This document shows positions 40,469-49,599 of a DNA stretch of 64,000 nucleotides, in pieces (positions within the stretch are counted from its first letter, which is position 1; every line of letters starts with the position of its first letter). The position numbers and the translations under genes are program-made. Under the pieces are notes generated by a model that saw nothing but the letters and a program-made list of their open reading frames with translations, ran no database searches and had not been told where the DNA came from. Source of the stretch: an uncultured Lachnospiraceae bacterium (GTDB lineage: Bacteria; Bacillota; Clostridia; Lachnospirales; Lachnospiraceae); the NCBI GenBank assembly GCA_910587635.1, contig CAJUNB010000012.1, forward strand, positions 1 through 64,000, written 5' to 3'.

Positions 40469-41166
40469 GTGAACACCTCCCTGAAATAAGCGTCTAAAGA
40501 CTTCCCTTTTTCTTCTCGTATGGCTTCTGCCGAAGCATATAAAAATACATTTCCTTCCCGGATAAAGATCACATCGTCCAGGATATTTTCGATATCAGAG
40601 ATCAGATGAGTAGAGATCAGAATCGTAGCATTTTCATTGTAGTTAGAAATAATGGTCTTCAGAATATAATCCCTTGCAGCAGGATCCACACCCGCGATAG
40701 GTTCGTCCAGTATATAGAGCTGGGCATCTCTGCTCATAACGAGAATCAGCTGTACTTTTTCCCGTGTTCCTTTTGACAGCGTTTTCAGCTTGTCGGAAGG
40801 ATTGATATGAAGAGAAGAGAACATATGATAGGCTTTTTCGCTGGAAAAATCCGGGTAGAAATCTGCGAAAAAGGATACGAGCTCTTCTATTTTCATGGAA
40901 CTCTGCAGGCAGGTACGCTCCGGCAGATAGGAGATAAGGGACTTTGTCTGTGTGCCAGGAGTCATTCCGCCTATAGTGACCGTGCCAGAAGTGGGGGTCA
41001 GAAGACCGTTGATCAGCTTGATAAAAGTAGTCTTACCGCTTCCGTTGGGACCGAGCAGCCCGACGATTCGTCCGCTTGGGATATTCAGTGTCAGACCGTT
41101 CAGCGCGGGTGCCTTTTTGGAATCATACCGTTTATATAAACAATTGGCTTCTAATAAATAATTCAT
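40462..41166 (-). CDS. ABC transporter ATP-binding protein (YtrB-like)
   Basis: 234 residues with Walker A GLLGPNGSGKTTFIK, Q-loop YLPERTC, signature LSKGTREKVQLIL (an LSxGxxxK variant common in the CcmA/YtrB group), Walker B LYILDEPIAGVDP and ILISTHLISD (H-loop). It begins two bases after the GntR gene ends and overlaps the permease gene. Together they form a regulator-ATPase-permease operon. Confidence 0.9.
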   Translation of the reverse strand: MNYLLEANCLYKRYDSKKAPALNGLTLNIPSGRIVGLLGPNGSGKTTFIKLINGLLTPTSGTVTIGGMTPGTQTKSLISYLPERTCLQSSMKIEELVSFFADFYPDFSSEKAYHMFSSLHINPSDKLKTLSKGTREKVQLILVMSRDAQLYILDEPIAGVDPAARDYILKTIISNYNENATILISTHLISDIENILDDVIFIREGNVFLYASAEAIREEKGKSLDAYFREVFTC

Positions 41167-41168
41167 CG

Positions 41169-41540
41169 TTATCCCTCCTCATATGTTGCCTTTAAGAAAG
41201 ACAATATTTCTTCTTTTTGATATCCCAACTGACGCATGTTCTGAAAAAAACCGGCCAGCTGTTCCCGGGCTAGGCTCTGCCTGATATTCTGAATCAACAG
41301 TGTATCCTCTGTGACAAACCGGCCTGCCGTTCTCATAGTCTGGATGAGGCCGACCCGTTCCAATTCTGCTAAGGCCTTTTGCATAGTATTAGGGTTGACC
41401 CCGGCATGTGCGGCCAGTTCCCGTACGCTGGGGAGCTTGCTGCCAGAGGGATATTGCCCGGAGACGATTTGCATCTGTATCTGTTCCAACAACTGTGCAT
41501 AGATCGGCCTGTCGGAATCCAGTTTCCATGTCATTTGCAT
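41169..41540 (-). CDS. GntR-family regulator, YtrA subfamily
   Basis: 123 residues. The winged helix reads IYAQLLEQIQMQIVSGQYPS, GSKLPSVRELAAHAGVNPNT, MQKALAELERVGLIQTMRTA. The short helical C-terminus (LAREQLAGFFQNMRQLGYQK) is the YtrA type without an effector domain. It is first in its operon with an ABC exporter and has a 36-base palindrome immediately upstream, so it is very likely an autorepressor, as known for YtrA in Bacillus. Confidence 0.92.
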   Translation of the reverse strand: MQMTWKLDSDRPIYAQLLEQIQMQIVSGQYPSGSKLPSVRELAAHAGVNPNTMQKALAELERVGLIQTMRTAGRFVTEDTLLIQNIRQSLAREQLAGFFQNMRQLGYQKEEILSFLKATYEEG

Positions 41541-41550
41541 CTCTCCTTTG

Positions 41551-41586
41551 TGTATTATTGTATTAACTGATTAATACAATAATACA
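41551..41586. promoter_or_regulatory. GntR (YtrA-type) operator
   Basis: A perfect inverted repeat of two 16-base arms (TGTATTATTGTATTAA and its complement) around CTGA, 11 bases upstream of the GntR gene. Within each arm TGTATTA-like words repeat, suggesting two overlapping dimer sites. Confidence 0.85.
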
Positions 41587-41773
41587 TATAAAGAAGAGAA
41601 ATGTCAAGAGATAAAATGCGTTTGGTATACAGTTATTTTCATAAAATGTCGATATAATGATTGAATACCCGGAGTGGGCTCTGCGCGATTATCTGTGCGG
41701 ATACAGGTATTTATCAGCTATATAGATGTGAGGAAAGTAGTGGTGGATTACCATAATCAGGGAGGATGATGGT

Positions 41774-42640
41774 ATGGGAATGATGGGAATCAGAGGGGGC
41801 AGTTCTGATTACAGAAGAGTCACCTACAGGAACACAGACGGATCTGTGACAGGTACAGTCAGCTATAACATATCTAAGAAGAATGATAAAAAATACAAAA
41901 AATTACGGTATAATTTTAAAGGTATTTCCAAAGAGATTCTGCGTACAAAGACTTCTCTGAGCGCCAGAGCGGTGATGATAAGAGCAAAGGGAGTTACCGC
42001 AAGGCTGCGGAGAAACCAGGGGACCGGCGTGTACGATGAGGAAGAACTGCGCCATGCTATCATCCACGCACAGCGGATGGAGCGGATTGCCAAAAAGAGA
42101 ATGAAACATCTGCTGGAAGAGGAGAATATAAGGAGGCGCAGCGGTATCTGCCGGGGAGATGTGGTGACGGAAAAAGAGAAAGAAGCAGAACGCCAGGAGG
42201 CTGCCATAGAGCAGCTGCAGTACAATCTGGAAATGAGCAGAGAAGAAATGCAGGAACTCATGGAGGAAATCCAGGAGATGCTGGAAGAGATGGACGGGAT
42301 GGAGGAGCTGGAAGAGATCTCCGGTGGAGCTGTTCTGGAAATGGACCCGGAAGATCTGGATCTTTTGAAGAAGAAGCACAGGTCCGATGAAGTGAGGGAT
42401 ATCCTGGCAGCGGATTTGAAATATCTGAAAGCATTTTTCGGCAGGCTGGAAAAAGAAAGACAGGCAGCGGCCACCAGTGTTTCTTTCCAGTCACAGTCCC
42501 AGTCCGGCAGGTCGGCGGATACGTCCAGAGCGATTATCGGTGCGTCTACAGCCATGCAGATGATGCCGGCAGCGGAAGTGGCGGCCAGTGCGGCACCGTC
42601 GGCGGATGCAGGAGGCGGAAGTGTGGATGTAGCCATATAG
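41774..42640 (+). CDS. Coiled-coil protein of unknown function
   Basis: 288 residues. The N-terminus has a Gly/Ser-rich start and a beta-like TYRNTDGSVTGTVSYNISKK segment. A basic region (KKYKKLRYNFKGISKEIL) follows, then long acidic coiled coil at about 85-225 (EEMQELMEEIQEMLEEMDGM). The C-terminal 50 residues are Ser/Ala-rich and disordered. No signal or membrane segment. GGAGGATG lies before the ATG, and TATAAT at 41653 may be its -10. I do not recognise the family; the layout recalls proteins linked to sporulation or surface assembly, but that is a guess. Confidence 0.6.
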   Translation: MGMMGIRGGSSDYRRVTYRNTDGSVTGTVSYNISKKNDKKYKKLRYNFKGISKEILRTKTSLSARAVMIRAKGVTARLRRNQGTGVYDEEELRHAIIHAQRMERIAKKRMKHLLEEENIRRRSGICRGDVVTEKEKEAERQEAAIEQLQYNLEMSREEMQELMEEIQEMLEEMDGMEELEEISGGAVLEMDPEDLDLLKKKHRSDEVRDILAADLKYLKAFFGRLEKERQAAATSVSFQSQSQSGRSADTSRAIIGASTAMQMMPAAEVAASAAPSADAGGGSVDVAI

Positions 42641-42662
42641 GGCCATAAAAATAGGCCCTTTA
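42639..42662. terminator. Short terminator between convergent genes
   Basis: Stem AGGGCC/GGCCCT with an AT loop followed by TTT, spanning the two convergent stop codons. Confidence 0.6.
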
Positions 42663-43769
42663 CAAATGCAGAAATTTCCGGATGCAGGCAAGAAGCCTGT
42701 CGTTATCTGAGGGCATCATAAAGCAGAACCGGAAATAGGTATCATCCAAAAAGGGGAAATCAGAGCAGTCTCTGATCATCAGCCCCTGGCGGATCGCTGT
42801 TTCAAACAGTTGATGCGCAGTCAGACCGTTTGTGAGACGTACGAGGATGAAATTGGCATGGGGCGGATATACCTTTATGCCGTCCATGGAAGTCAGTGAC
42901 TCCACGATATATGTTCTCTGGCTGTCGATCAGTTCCTTTGTCTGACGGATATAGTTGACGTCTGAGAAAAGGAGCTGTCCCGCTTCGTCGGCAAGGCTGC
43001 TGACTGTCCACGGGTTCTGTTTTCCGGCCAGCTCTTCCAGAAGAGCGGCGTTACCTGTGACACCATAGCCAAGGCGAAGTCCGGGAGATGCGAAAAATTT
43101 GGAAACACCCCGTAGAACGACGATGTTCTGATACTGCCTGGTGAGCGGGATCGCAGTGATTTTTTCGCAGTCCTGTGCGAATTCTGCATAGGTTTCGTCT
43201 ATCATGACAAAAATATTAAATTTCAGGCAAACTTTTACAATAGCTTCCATTTGGAGAGCGGTGACAGCGGAAGAAGTGGGATTGTTGGGGTTACACAGTA
43301 CGAGCATGTCGATATCTTCCCCAAGGCGGTCGATCAGGGCTTCTTCGTTGAGGATGAAATTGTCACTTTCTTTCAGAGGAAAATACTGGCAGGTACCGCC
43401 CGCCATACGGATTTCCCGCTCATATTCAGAGTAGGTAGGTCCCAGTATCAGCGCTTTCCGGGGGCGGCGCAGCCGGATAATAAGAGAGATCAGCTCTGTA
43501 GAGCCATTGCCGGGAATAATATTCCGGCTGTCTGTATGACAGTAATTTCCAATGGACTGACGGAGCTTTTTATATTCTCTGTCAGGATAGGTGGAAATAG
43601 CATCCAGCCGGTCGGACAGCTTTTCTTTTAATAAACCGGATATACCAAGAGGATTGACATTGGCGCCAAAGCTGACAATATCCTTTTTTGAAATTCCATA
43701 GAATTGTTCTATTTTTTCCAGGTCACTGCCATGGAAGTGGTCTGCAGGTTTTAACATTTCTTTCTCCAT
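42660..43769 (-). CDS. PLP-dependent aminotransferase, CobD/HisC-like
   Basis: 369 residues of fold-type I. It starts near HFHGSDLEKIEQFYGI and FGANVNPLGIS, the pattern of threonine-phosphate decarboxylase (CobD)-like enzymes. Further marks are PGNGSTELISLIIR, LCNPNNPTSSAV, MIDETYAEF and the PLP lysine in GVSKFFASPGLRLGYG. It could decarboxylate threonine phosphate for cobalamin or act as a histidinol-phosphate-type aminotransferase; no other cobalamin or histidine genes are near. ATG 43769 or 43757 may be the start. Confidence 0.85.
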   Translation of the reverse strand: MEKEMLKPADHFHGSDLEKIEQFYGISKKDIVSFGANVNPLGISGLLKEKLSDRLDAISTYPDREYKKLRQSIGNYCHTDSRNIIPGNGSTELISLIIRLRRPRKALILGPTYSEYEREIRMAGGTCQYFPLKESDNFILNEEALIDRLGEDIDMLVLCNPNNPTSSAVTALQMEAIVKVCLKFNIFVMIDETYAEFAQDCEKITAIPLTRQYQNIVVLRGVSKFFASPGLRLGYGVTGNAALLEELAGKQNPWTVSSLADEAGQLLFSDVNYIRQTKELIDSQRTYIVESLTSMDGIKVYPPHANFILVRLTNGLTAHQLFETAIRQGLMIRDCSDFPFLDDTYFRFCFMMPSDNDRLLACIRKFLHL

Positions 43770-43772
43770 TTC

Positions 43773-43802
43773 TTGAACTTATACTATAAATCATGATATA
43801 CT
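43773..43802 (+). promoter_or_regulatory. Probable promoter of the DUF5717/DUF5716 operon
   Basis: TTGAAC (43773-43778) and TATACT (43797-43802) with an 18-base spacer, ahead of the four-gene operon starting at 43846. Confidence 0.5.
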
Positions 43803-43845
43803 TAAGCCGACAGGAAGTCAACAGAAGACAACGGTGGCCGATTTT

Positions 43846-46800
43846 ATGGAAAAAAAAGAGAGAATTGCAAAAGTTCTTGCAGAGAAATCCATATACAGAG
43901 AGGGAGCTCTCTCTTTCTCATGCCCGAAAATAGAGCTTTTTCTGAGACCTGGCGAGGAATCAGAGGACAGTTTCACAGTGACCGGAGGAAAGGATATGCC
44001 TTTGTTTGGCGTTGCTATGACAGGGGACATCCGTATGCGTTGCATGACCCGGGAATTTACAGAAAATCCGGCCAGTATTCCCTTTCATTTCAGCAGCAAG
44101 GGACTTGTCCCCGGAGATACTGTGAAAGGGGAATTTAAATTGATTTCCAACCAGGGAGAATATACCCTTCCTTATCATGTGACAATTGTTCTTGAATTAT
44201 TTGAAACGTCTCTTGGACAGATTAAAAATCTATTTCATTTCGCAAATCTCGCCAGAATCAGCTGGCAGGAGGCTGTGAAGGTATTTTATTCTTCTGCATT
44301 TGAGGAAATTTTAACAGGAAATGACAGACAATACCTGAATCTGTACAGAGCTCTGTGTGTTCCCCCGGAAAAGGAACAGCGGGTGGAGGAATTTCTCATC
44401 TGCATACGGAAAAAACAGAAAGTGACTTATACGCTGGAAAAAGAGAACCTGGAACCTGTCCTTTCCGAAGATATCGTGCGGGAAGTGGCTGTTCTGACAA
44501 GAAATGGCTGGGGATATACAAAACTTTGGGTAGAAGTGACGGGTACATTTATGGAGACAGAAAAGTCGGTTCTGACAGACGATGACTTTCTGGGAAATCA
44601 ATGTGCCTGCCCTATTCTGCTTTTCCGTGACAGGCTCCATGGGGGGCTCAATTATGGAAAGGTTCGTTTTTTTAATGAATATGTCTCGCTGGAATTACCT
44701 GTATGTGTCAATACAAATCGTAAGACTCCGGACAGGCGGGGAAAAGACGATAAAAGAAAGATGCTGGAGTTTCTGCAATATTATCTTCAGTACAGCATGG
44801 GAAAGATTTCCCGGCACGAATGGCTGATGCGGACAGAGACGATCGTAAACGGCATGGATTCTTCAGGGAAAAGCGGTCTCGTTGGAGAGTTGTTCAAGGC
44901 CCATATTCAGCTGACGAAAGAGCGTTATAACGAAGCCCGGGGGCGCCTGGGACATGCTCTGGAACTGATGACAGGAAGTCTGGTGTCGCCGGAACTCCAG
45001 TGCTATTATCTGTATCTGATGTCGTTGGCAAATGGAGAAGAAGAGTATGCGAAGTCAGCGGCAGAGGAAATCCGGCGTATCTATCAGGCCAACCAGACCA
45101 ACTGGCAGGTGGCCTGGCTGCTTTTGTATCTGGATGAGGAATATGCAGGCAGCCTTTCCCGCAGATGGGTTTTTCTGGAACAACAGTTTGAAAAGGGATG
45201 TCGAAGTCCTGTCTGGTATCTGGAAGGAGCGATACTGGCGAGGAAAAATCCAGCTTTTCTGATGAAAGCTACCGGTTTTGTCATGCAGACTCTGAACTTT
45301 ATGGCCAAGTATGATTATTTAACGCAGGAATGTATCGGGCAGATACATTATCTGGCAGGAAGATGTAAAAATTACTCTGCTATGATGTATAGGATCCTCT
45401 GTAAATGCTATGAGAAAAGAAAAGACGGAGAATCCCTGCATGCGATTTGTGCCCTGCTAATCAAAGGCGGAAAAACGGGGCCTGAATGTACTTACTGGTA
45501 TCGGGAAGGGATTGAGCGGGAACTGTGGCTGACAAGACTGTATGAATATTATATTTTATCTGTGGACATAGACGGACAGGAGGAGATACCGGCGGCGGCT
45601 CTCCGCTATTTTTCCTATCGCAGTCAGCTGCCATGGGAACGGATGGCCTATGTGTATGCCTGGGTATGCCGCAAATACAGAGAGTACCCGGAAGTATACA
45701 GCGCCTGCCTGCCGGATATGGAGAAGTTTCTGATAGAACAACTGGAAAAGAAAAGGATGAACAGGGACATTGCCTGCCTGTACCGAAAACTGATTCAGGA
45801 AGAGATTATCAATAAAGAGATGATCTGCAAATATGCAGGGGGGCTGTTTCTCTATGAGATACGGGTGAAAACGCCAGGTATCCGCTATGTGGTAGTAGTA
45901 CATGGAAAGCTGGAGGGAGAATGCAAATATCCGGTGAACGGCGGCTCTGCCTATATGACTGTTTATGATAAAGACTATGGCCTGGCTTTCGAGGACGGAG
46001 ACGGTAACCGGTTTTACTACGATATCGAATATGAGAAAAAGGATATATCTTATTCTGAAGATATGCTGCCTGCCATACTCCCCGAAGAAGCCGGACTTGT
46101 GACAGATCATACGGGAGTGCTCCTCTATCAGTGCGAGCATGGGCGGACATATACAGTTGTGGATGAAAGAAATGTGCAGTATGCCGGGCGGCTCTGGCGT
46201 CATAAAAAGCTCCGGGATGCTTACCGGAGTGAGCTGGGGATTAAGCTGCTGAGGTTTTATTTTTCTCATGATATGACGGAAGAGCTGGATGGATTTCTGG
46301 GCACACTGAATCCGGAAAAGATGAATGACAGAGAGCGGGCGGAGGTATTGCAGTGTCTGATCGTGCGGGGAATGTATGATACGGCATATGAATGGCTCAG
46401 TACATACGGGGCAGAGAGTATGACGGCAAAGATGATTGTGCGTCTGTGCAGCAGACTGCTACCCGTCTATGATTATATAGAGTCGGACAGCATGACAAGG
46501 CTCATCCATTTCGCTTTTCAGAAAGGGAAATATAATGAAAATATACTGTATTATCTGAGCAGATATTTTAACGGGACAATACGGGAAATGCGGGAAATCT
46601 GGCTGGCCTGTGACCGTTTTGATCTGGCCGGGTATGAGCTGAGTGAGAGAATGCTATTGCAGATGCTGTTCACCGGTGAATATATACAGGAAGAGGCGCA
46701 GGTGTTTCTGAGATATCTGGAAGGAAGCGCCGATGAAGAGCTGGTAGGCGGTTATCTGACTCATTTTGCCCGGCAGTATTTCATGCATGGTCAGGAGCTG

Positions 46801-47415
46801 GAACCCTTTATATGGAGTGAACTGAAACGGAAAAACAGAAACGGCGAGCATCAAAACGAAATATGTGAACTCGCTTTACTGGCATATCTTTCAGAGAAAT
46901 CGGGGTTAGAAGAGGATGAACGCCAGATCGTAAAGGCGTTTGTAGACGACCTTATTCTGAAAAAGGGAATTGTATTTGGATTTTTCCGTAAATTTGCGGA
47001 GATACTTCCCGGTATGGCCTATTATGAAGATATGACTTTCCTGGAATATCGGACAGAATCTAAAAATCCTTTGACGCTTCACTACATGCTAAAATCTAAG
47101 GGGGGAAGCAGTGCGTATCGGACAGAAGAGTGGAAAAGCTGCTATGCCGGCATATATACAAAAGGGTTTCCGCTTTTCATCGGAGAAGAAATACAGTATT
47201 ACATAACAGAGCGGACCGGGCAGAAAGATCTGCTGGTGGAGAGCGGAGAACTGCGGCGGGATACCGGTTCGGGAGATAGAAGTGTGGGCAGATACCGCAT
47301 GGTTCATAATGTTTTGGCTGCACTGGCAAAGGAAGATGTGGAAAGAGCCGAGCGGGCTCTGGAAGATTATTACCGTACGGAATTTCTGATACAGGAGTTG
47401 TTTTCTGTCATATAG
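43846..47415 (+). CDS. Very large DUF5717-like protein
   Basis: 1189 residues from the ATG (GTG at 43834 is an alternative; neither has a strong ribosome binding site). The first 230 residues are beta-rich (ALSFSCPKIELFLRPGEESE, FTVTGGKDMPLFGV, FHFSSKGLVPGDTVKGEFKL), suggesting an Ig-like substrate- or partner-binding domain. About 330-620 and 800-1190 are helical, TPR/HEAT-like, with many aromatic residues. A beta insert at about 680-790 contains RYVVVVHGKLEGECKY. There is no signal or membrane segment. I recall this as the Lachnospiraceae-restricted family DUF5717. It leads an operon with a DUF5716-like protein. Function unknown. Confidence 0.75.
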   Translation: MEKKERIAKVLAEKSIYREGALSFSCPKIELFLRPGEESEDSFTVTGGKDMPLFGVAMTGDIRMRCMTREFTENPASIPFHFSSKGLVPGDTVKGEFKLISNQGEYTLPYHVTIVLELFETSLGQIKNLFHFANLARISWQEAVKVFYSSAFEEILTGNDRQYLNLYRALCVPPEKEQRVEEFLICIRKKQKVTYTLEKENLEPVLSEDIVREVAVLTRNGWGYTKLWVEVTGTFMETEKSVLTDDDFLGNQCACPILLFRDRLHGGLNYGKVRFFNEYVSLELPVCVNTNRKTPDRRGKDDKRKMLEFLQYYLQYSMGKISRHEWLMRTETIVNGMDSSGKSGLVGELFKAHIQLTKERYNEARGRLGHALELMTGSLVSPELQCYYLYLMSLANGEEEYAKSAAEEIRRIYQANQTNWQVAWLLLYLDEEYAGSLSRRWVFLEQQFEKGCRSPVWYLEGAILARKNPAFLMKATGFVMQTLNFMAKYDYLTQECIGQIHYLAGRCKNYSAMMYRILCKCYEKRKDGESLHAICALLIKGGKTGPECTYWYREGIERELWLTRLYEYYILSVDIDGQEEIPAAALRYFSYRSQLPWERMAYVYAWVCRKYREYPEVYSACLPDMEKFLIEQLEKKRMNRDIACLYRKLIQEEIINKEMICKYAGGLFLYEIRVKTPGIRYVVVVHGKLEGECKYPVNGGSAYMTVYDKDYGLAFEDGDGNRFYYDIEYEKKDISYSEDMLPAILPEEAGLVTDHTGVLLYQCEHGRTYTVVDERNVQYAGRLWRHKKLRDAYRSELGIKLLRFYFSHDMTEELDGFLGTLNPEKMNDRERAEVLQCLIVRGMYDTAYEWLSTYGAESMTAKMIVRLCSRLLPVYDYIESDSMTRLIHFAFQKGKYNENILYYLSRYFNGTIREMREIWLACDRFDLAGYELSERMLLQMLFTGEYIQEEAQVFLRYLEGSADEELVGGYLTHFARQYFMHGQELEPFIWSELKRKNRNGEHQNEICELALLAYLSEKSGLEEDERQIVKAFVDDLILKKGIVFGFFRKFAEILPGMAYYEDMTFLEYRTESKNPLTLHYMLKSKGGSSAYRTEEWKSCYAGIYTKGFPLFIGEEIQYYITERTGQKDLLVESGELRRDTGSGDRSVGRYRMVHNVLAALAKEDVERAERALEDYYRTEFLIQELFSVI

Positions 47416-47432
47416 GCGGGGAGAGAAATACG

Positions 47433-48692
47433 TTGTTTTTGGAGAAAGGGACTTTTACAGGGAAAAAAAACAGAATCATCGTAGGTTTTGATTTGGGAGA
47501 GGAAGTATCTCAGATCAGTTTTCGCAGTCTGGAGGATGGAGAGCCGAGGACGGTATCTGCAGTGACCGGAGAGGAGCAGTACGACATTCCCACTGTGTTG
47601 TGCCGTCGATGGGAGGGAAACCAGTGGGCTTTTGGCAGGGAAGCCATGAGGCTGTCTGAGGCGGGAGAGGGCATTCTCGTGGAACATCTGCTCTCCCGGG
47701 CGAAGACGGGTGAAGAGCTGACTGTGGGTGAAGAAACATTCGATGCAGTGGCGCTGCTGGCTCTTTTTATCAGGCGCAGCCTTTCTCTCCTTGGTCTGTC
47801 ATCTGTGCCGGAACAGATAGAATCGCTGATGGTCACAGTGGAGGAGCTGGACCGTGATACGGCCCGGGTTTTGTCAGAGGCAGTGGATGCGATACAGCTT
47901 CAGACAGAGCATATTTATTTCCAGAATCATGTGGAGAGCTTTTATTATTATGCGCTGAACCAGCCGAAGGATCTGTGGATGGGCCGGGTGCTTGTCTGTG
48001 ATGACAATGGGGAAAGGCTGAAAACGTATCTTTTGGAGTGTAACAGACGGACGACACCGATCGTTGCATTTGTAGAAGAGGAAGAACATCCACAGGCAAA
48101 ACATGATGATGACCTGCTCCACGGTATTTTGGAGGAAAGGTGTCGGGAAAAGGCAGTTACTTGTGCTTATCTGATCGGGAGAGGCTTTGAAGAAGAGTGG
48201 TATTCCAATTCTCTGAAATATCTGTGTAGAGGTAGGAGAGTATTTCGGGGGAACAATCTATACAGCAAGGGTGCCTGTTATGGGGCAGAGGAAAATCGGA
48301 TGCCGGGTGAGATCGGAAGGCAGTATGTATTTCTCGGGAAAGAAAAGCTGAAGGCGAATCTGGGGATGCGGGTACTGCGACAGGGAGAGGATTCCTATTT
48401 TGCTCTTTTGAGCGGGGGGATGAACTGGTTTGATGCAGACCGGAACTGGGAATTTTATCTGGAAAACGGCAATTCTTTTTCTATTATTGTGACGCCGCTT
48501 ACCGGCAGAGAAAGCAAGGAAGTGGAGGTCATATTACATGAGCTGCCGGAACGGGGGGAGCGGGCTACACGGATAGGTATGTCTCTTTCCATGGAATCGG
48601 AGAAGGACGTATTGCTCACACTGGAAGATCTGGGCTTTGGAGAGATCTATCCCGCTACTCACAAAATATGGCAGGAGCGGTTTTCCGTATAA
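47433..48692 (+). CDS. DUF5716-like protein with actin/Hsp70-type N-terminus
   Basis: 419 residues from a TTG preceded by GGGGAG. The N-terminus (RIIVGFDLGEEVSQISFRSL) resembles the phosphate-1 loop of Hsp70/actin ATPases. IPTVLCRRWEGNQWAFGREA and the later LYSKGACYGA block (compare the Hsp70-type 'VAxGAA' segment) support that fold. The C-terminal third is beta-rich (FYLENGNSFSIIVTPLTGRE, ATRIGMSLSMESEKDVLLTL), like a reduced substrate-binding domain. I recall this as DUF5716. The role is unknown; it may be an ATP-dependent partner of the 1189-residue protein, 17 bases upstream. Confidence 0.7.
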   Translation: MFLEKGTFTGKKNRIIVGFDLGEEVSQISFRSLEDGEPRTVSAVTGEEQYDIPTVLCRRWEGNQWAFGREAMRLSEAGEGILVEHLLSRAKTGEELTVGEETFDAVALLALFIRRSLSLLGLSSVPEQIESLMVTVEELDRDTARVLSEAVDAIQLQTEHIYFQNHVESFYYYALNQPKDLWMGRVLVCDDNGERLKTYLLECNRRTTPIVAFVEEEEHPQAKHDDDLLHGILEERCREKAVTCAYLIGRGFEEEWYSNSLKYLCRGRRVFRGNNLYSKGACYGAEENRMPGEIGRQYVFLGKEKLKANLGMRVLRQGEDSYFALLSGGMNWFDADRNWEFYLENGNSFSIIVTPLTGRESKEVEVILHELPERGERATRIGMSLSMESEKDVLLTLEDLGFGEIYPATHKIWQERFSV

Positions 48693-48756
48693 ATCCGGTT
48701 ATGAAGAACCGTTTTGTCTGCGGGAACGTTTAAAAATTGAGAACAAAAGGGGCGTC

Positions 48757-49596
48757 ATGATGGGCAGAGCTATTCTGTGTCTTGGCAATACGGCACAAAC
48801 ACCATATTTTTTAAAAAAGACCGGTATCTGTGTCTATACGGTGGAAGAGCTCTGCTATTGTATCAAAGAGCACACGTTTTTGATGGATGAAGATACGGTA
48901 TGCACGGAATTGACAGACTGGCTGCACAGAGAATGCGGCCTTGCGGAGCTGGCAGGTATTCTGCGGGGGCTTTTAAAGAAAAAAGTTTCCGACACCGATT
49001 TCCTGACAGCGATCCTGGAATATACCGGCTATTATCCAAAACATGAAACAGAGCGGATCCGACAGTTCCTGCGGGCGGGTGCAAGCCTGAATGAATATGA
49101 ACGGAGAAAGAATGTAGCGGATTATCTGGCGGAGAGCGGCAGATATGAGAAAGCGATAAAGCAATATCACTGGCTGCTTCAGGATGTTCCCCGGGAAGAT
49201 GAAGCACTCCGGGCAAAGATTTGTCATAATATGGGCTGCGTGAGTACACGGCTGTTTTTATTCGGGCAGGCAGCAGATTATTTTTATGACGCTTATCAGT
49301 TATCCGGGGAAAAGGACAGTTTTCTTCAGTTTTTGGCGGCAAAGCGGCTGCAGATGGATGAGAAAGAATATGTGGATTTTATTACAGGAGAATTAAAAGA
49401 ATATTATGAGACTTCCATGGAGCTGGAGAAGATGATAGAGCAGTCGCTGATTCGGTGGAAAGAATGCGACAGGGCCAAAGAACTGGAACAGATTCGGCTG
49501 GACGGAGCAGAGCATCCTGAGGACTACAAGGACGCTCTGGAAGATGTGGCAGAGCAGATCAAAGAAAGATACCGTAGTATGGTGAGAGAGAAGTAG
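48757..49596 (+). CDS. Helical-repeat (TPR-like) protein
   Basis: 279-280 residues from ATG 48757 or 48760 after AAAAGGGG. It begins MGRAILCLGNTAQTPYFLKK, continues with a small mixed domain, and from about residue 120 shows TPR-like helices (ADYLAESGRYEKAIKQYHWL, CHNMGCVSTRLFLFGQAADY). It ends in a charged helix. It is third in the operon and its stop lies 3 bases before the next ATG. In similar Lachnospiraceae operons such a protein accompanies the DUF5716/5717 pair, as far as I recall. Function unknown. Confidence 0.65.
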   Translation: MMGRAILCLGNTAQTPYFLKKTGICVYTVEELCYCIKEHTFLMDEDTVCTELTDWLHRECGLAELAGILRGLLKKKVSDTDFLTAILEYTGYYPKHETERIRQFLRAGASLNEYERRKNVADYLAESGRYEKAIKQYHWLLQDVPREDEALRAKICHNMGCVSTRLFLFGQAADYFYDAYQLSGEKDSFLQFLAAKRLQMDEKEYVDFITGELKEYYETSMELEKMIEQSLIRWKECDRAKELEQIRLDGAEHPEDYKDALEDVAEQIKERYRSMVREK

Positions 49597-49599
49597 CGT

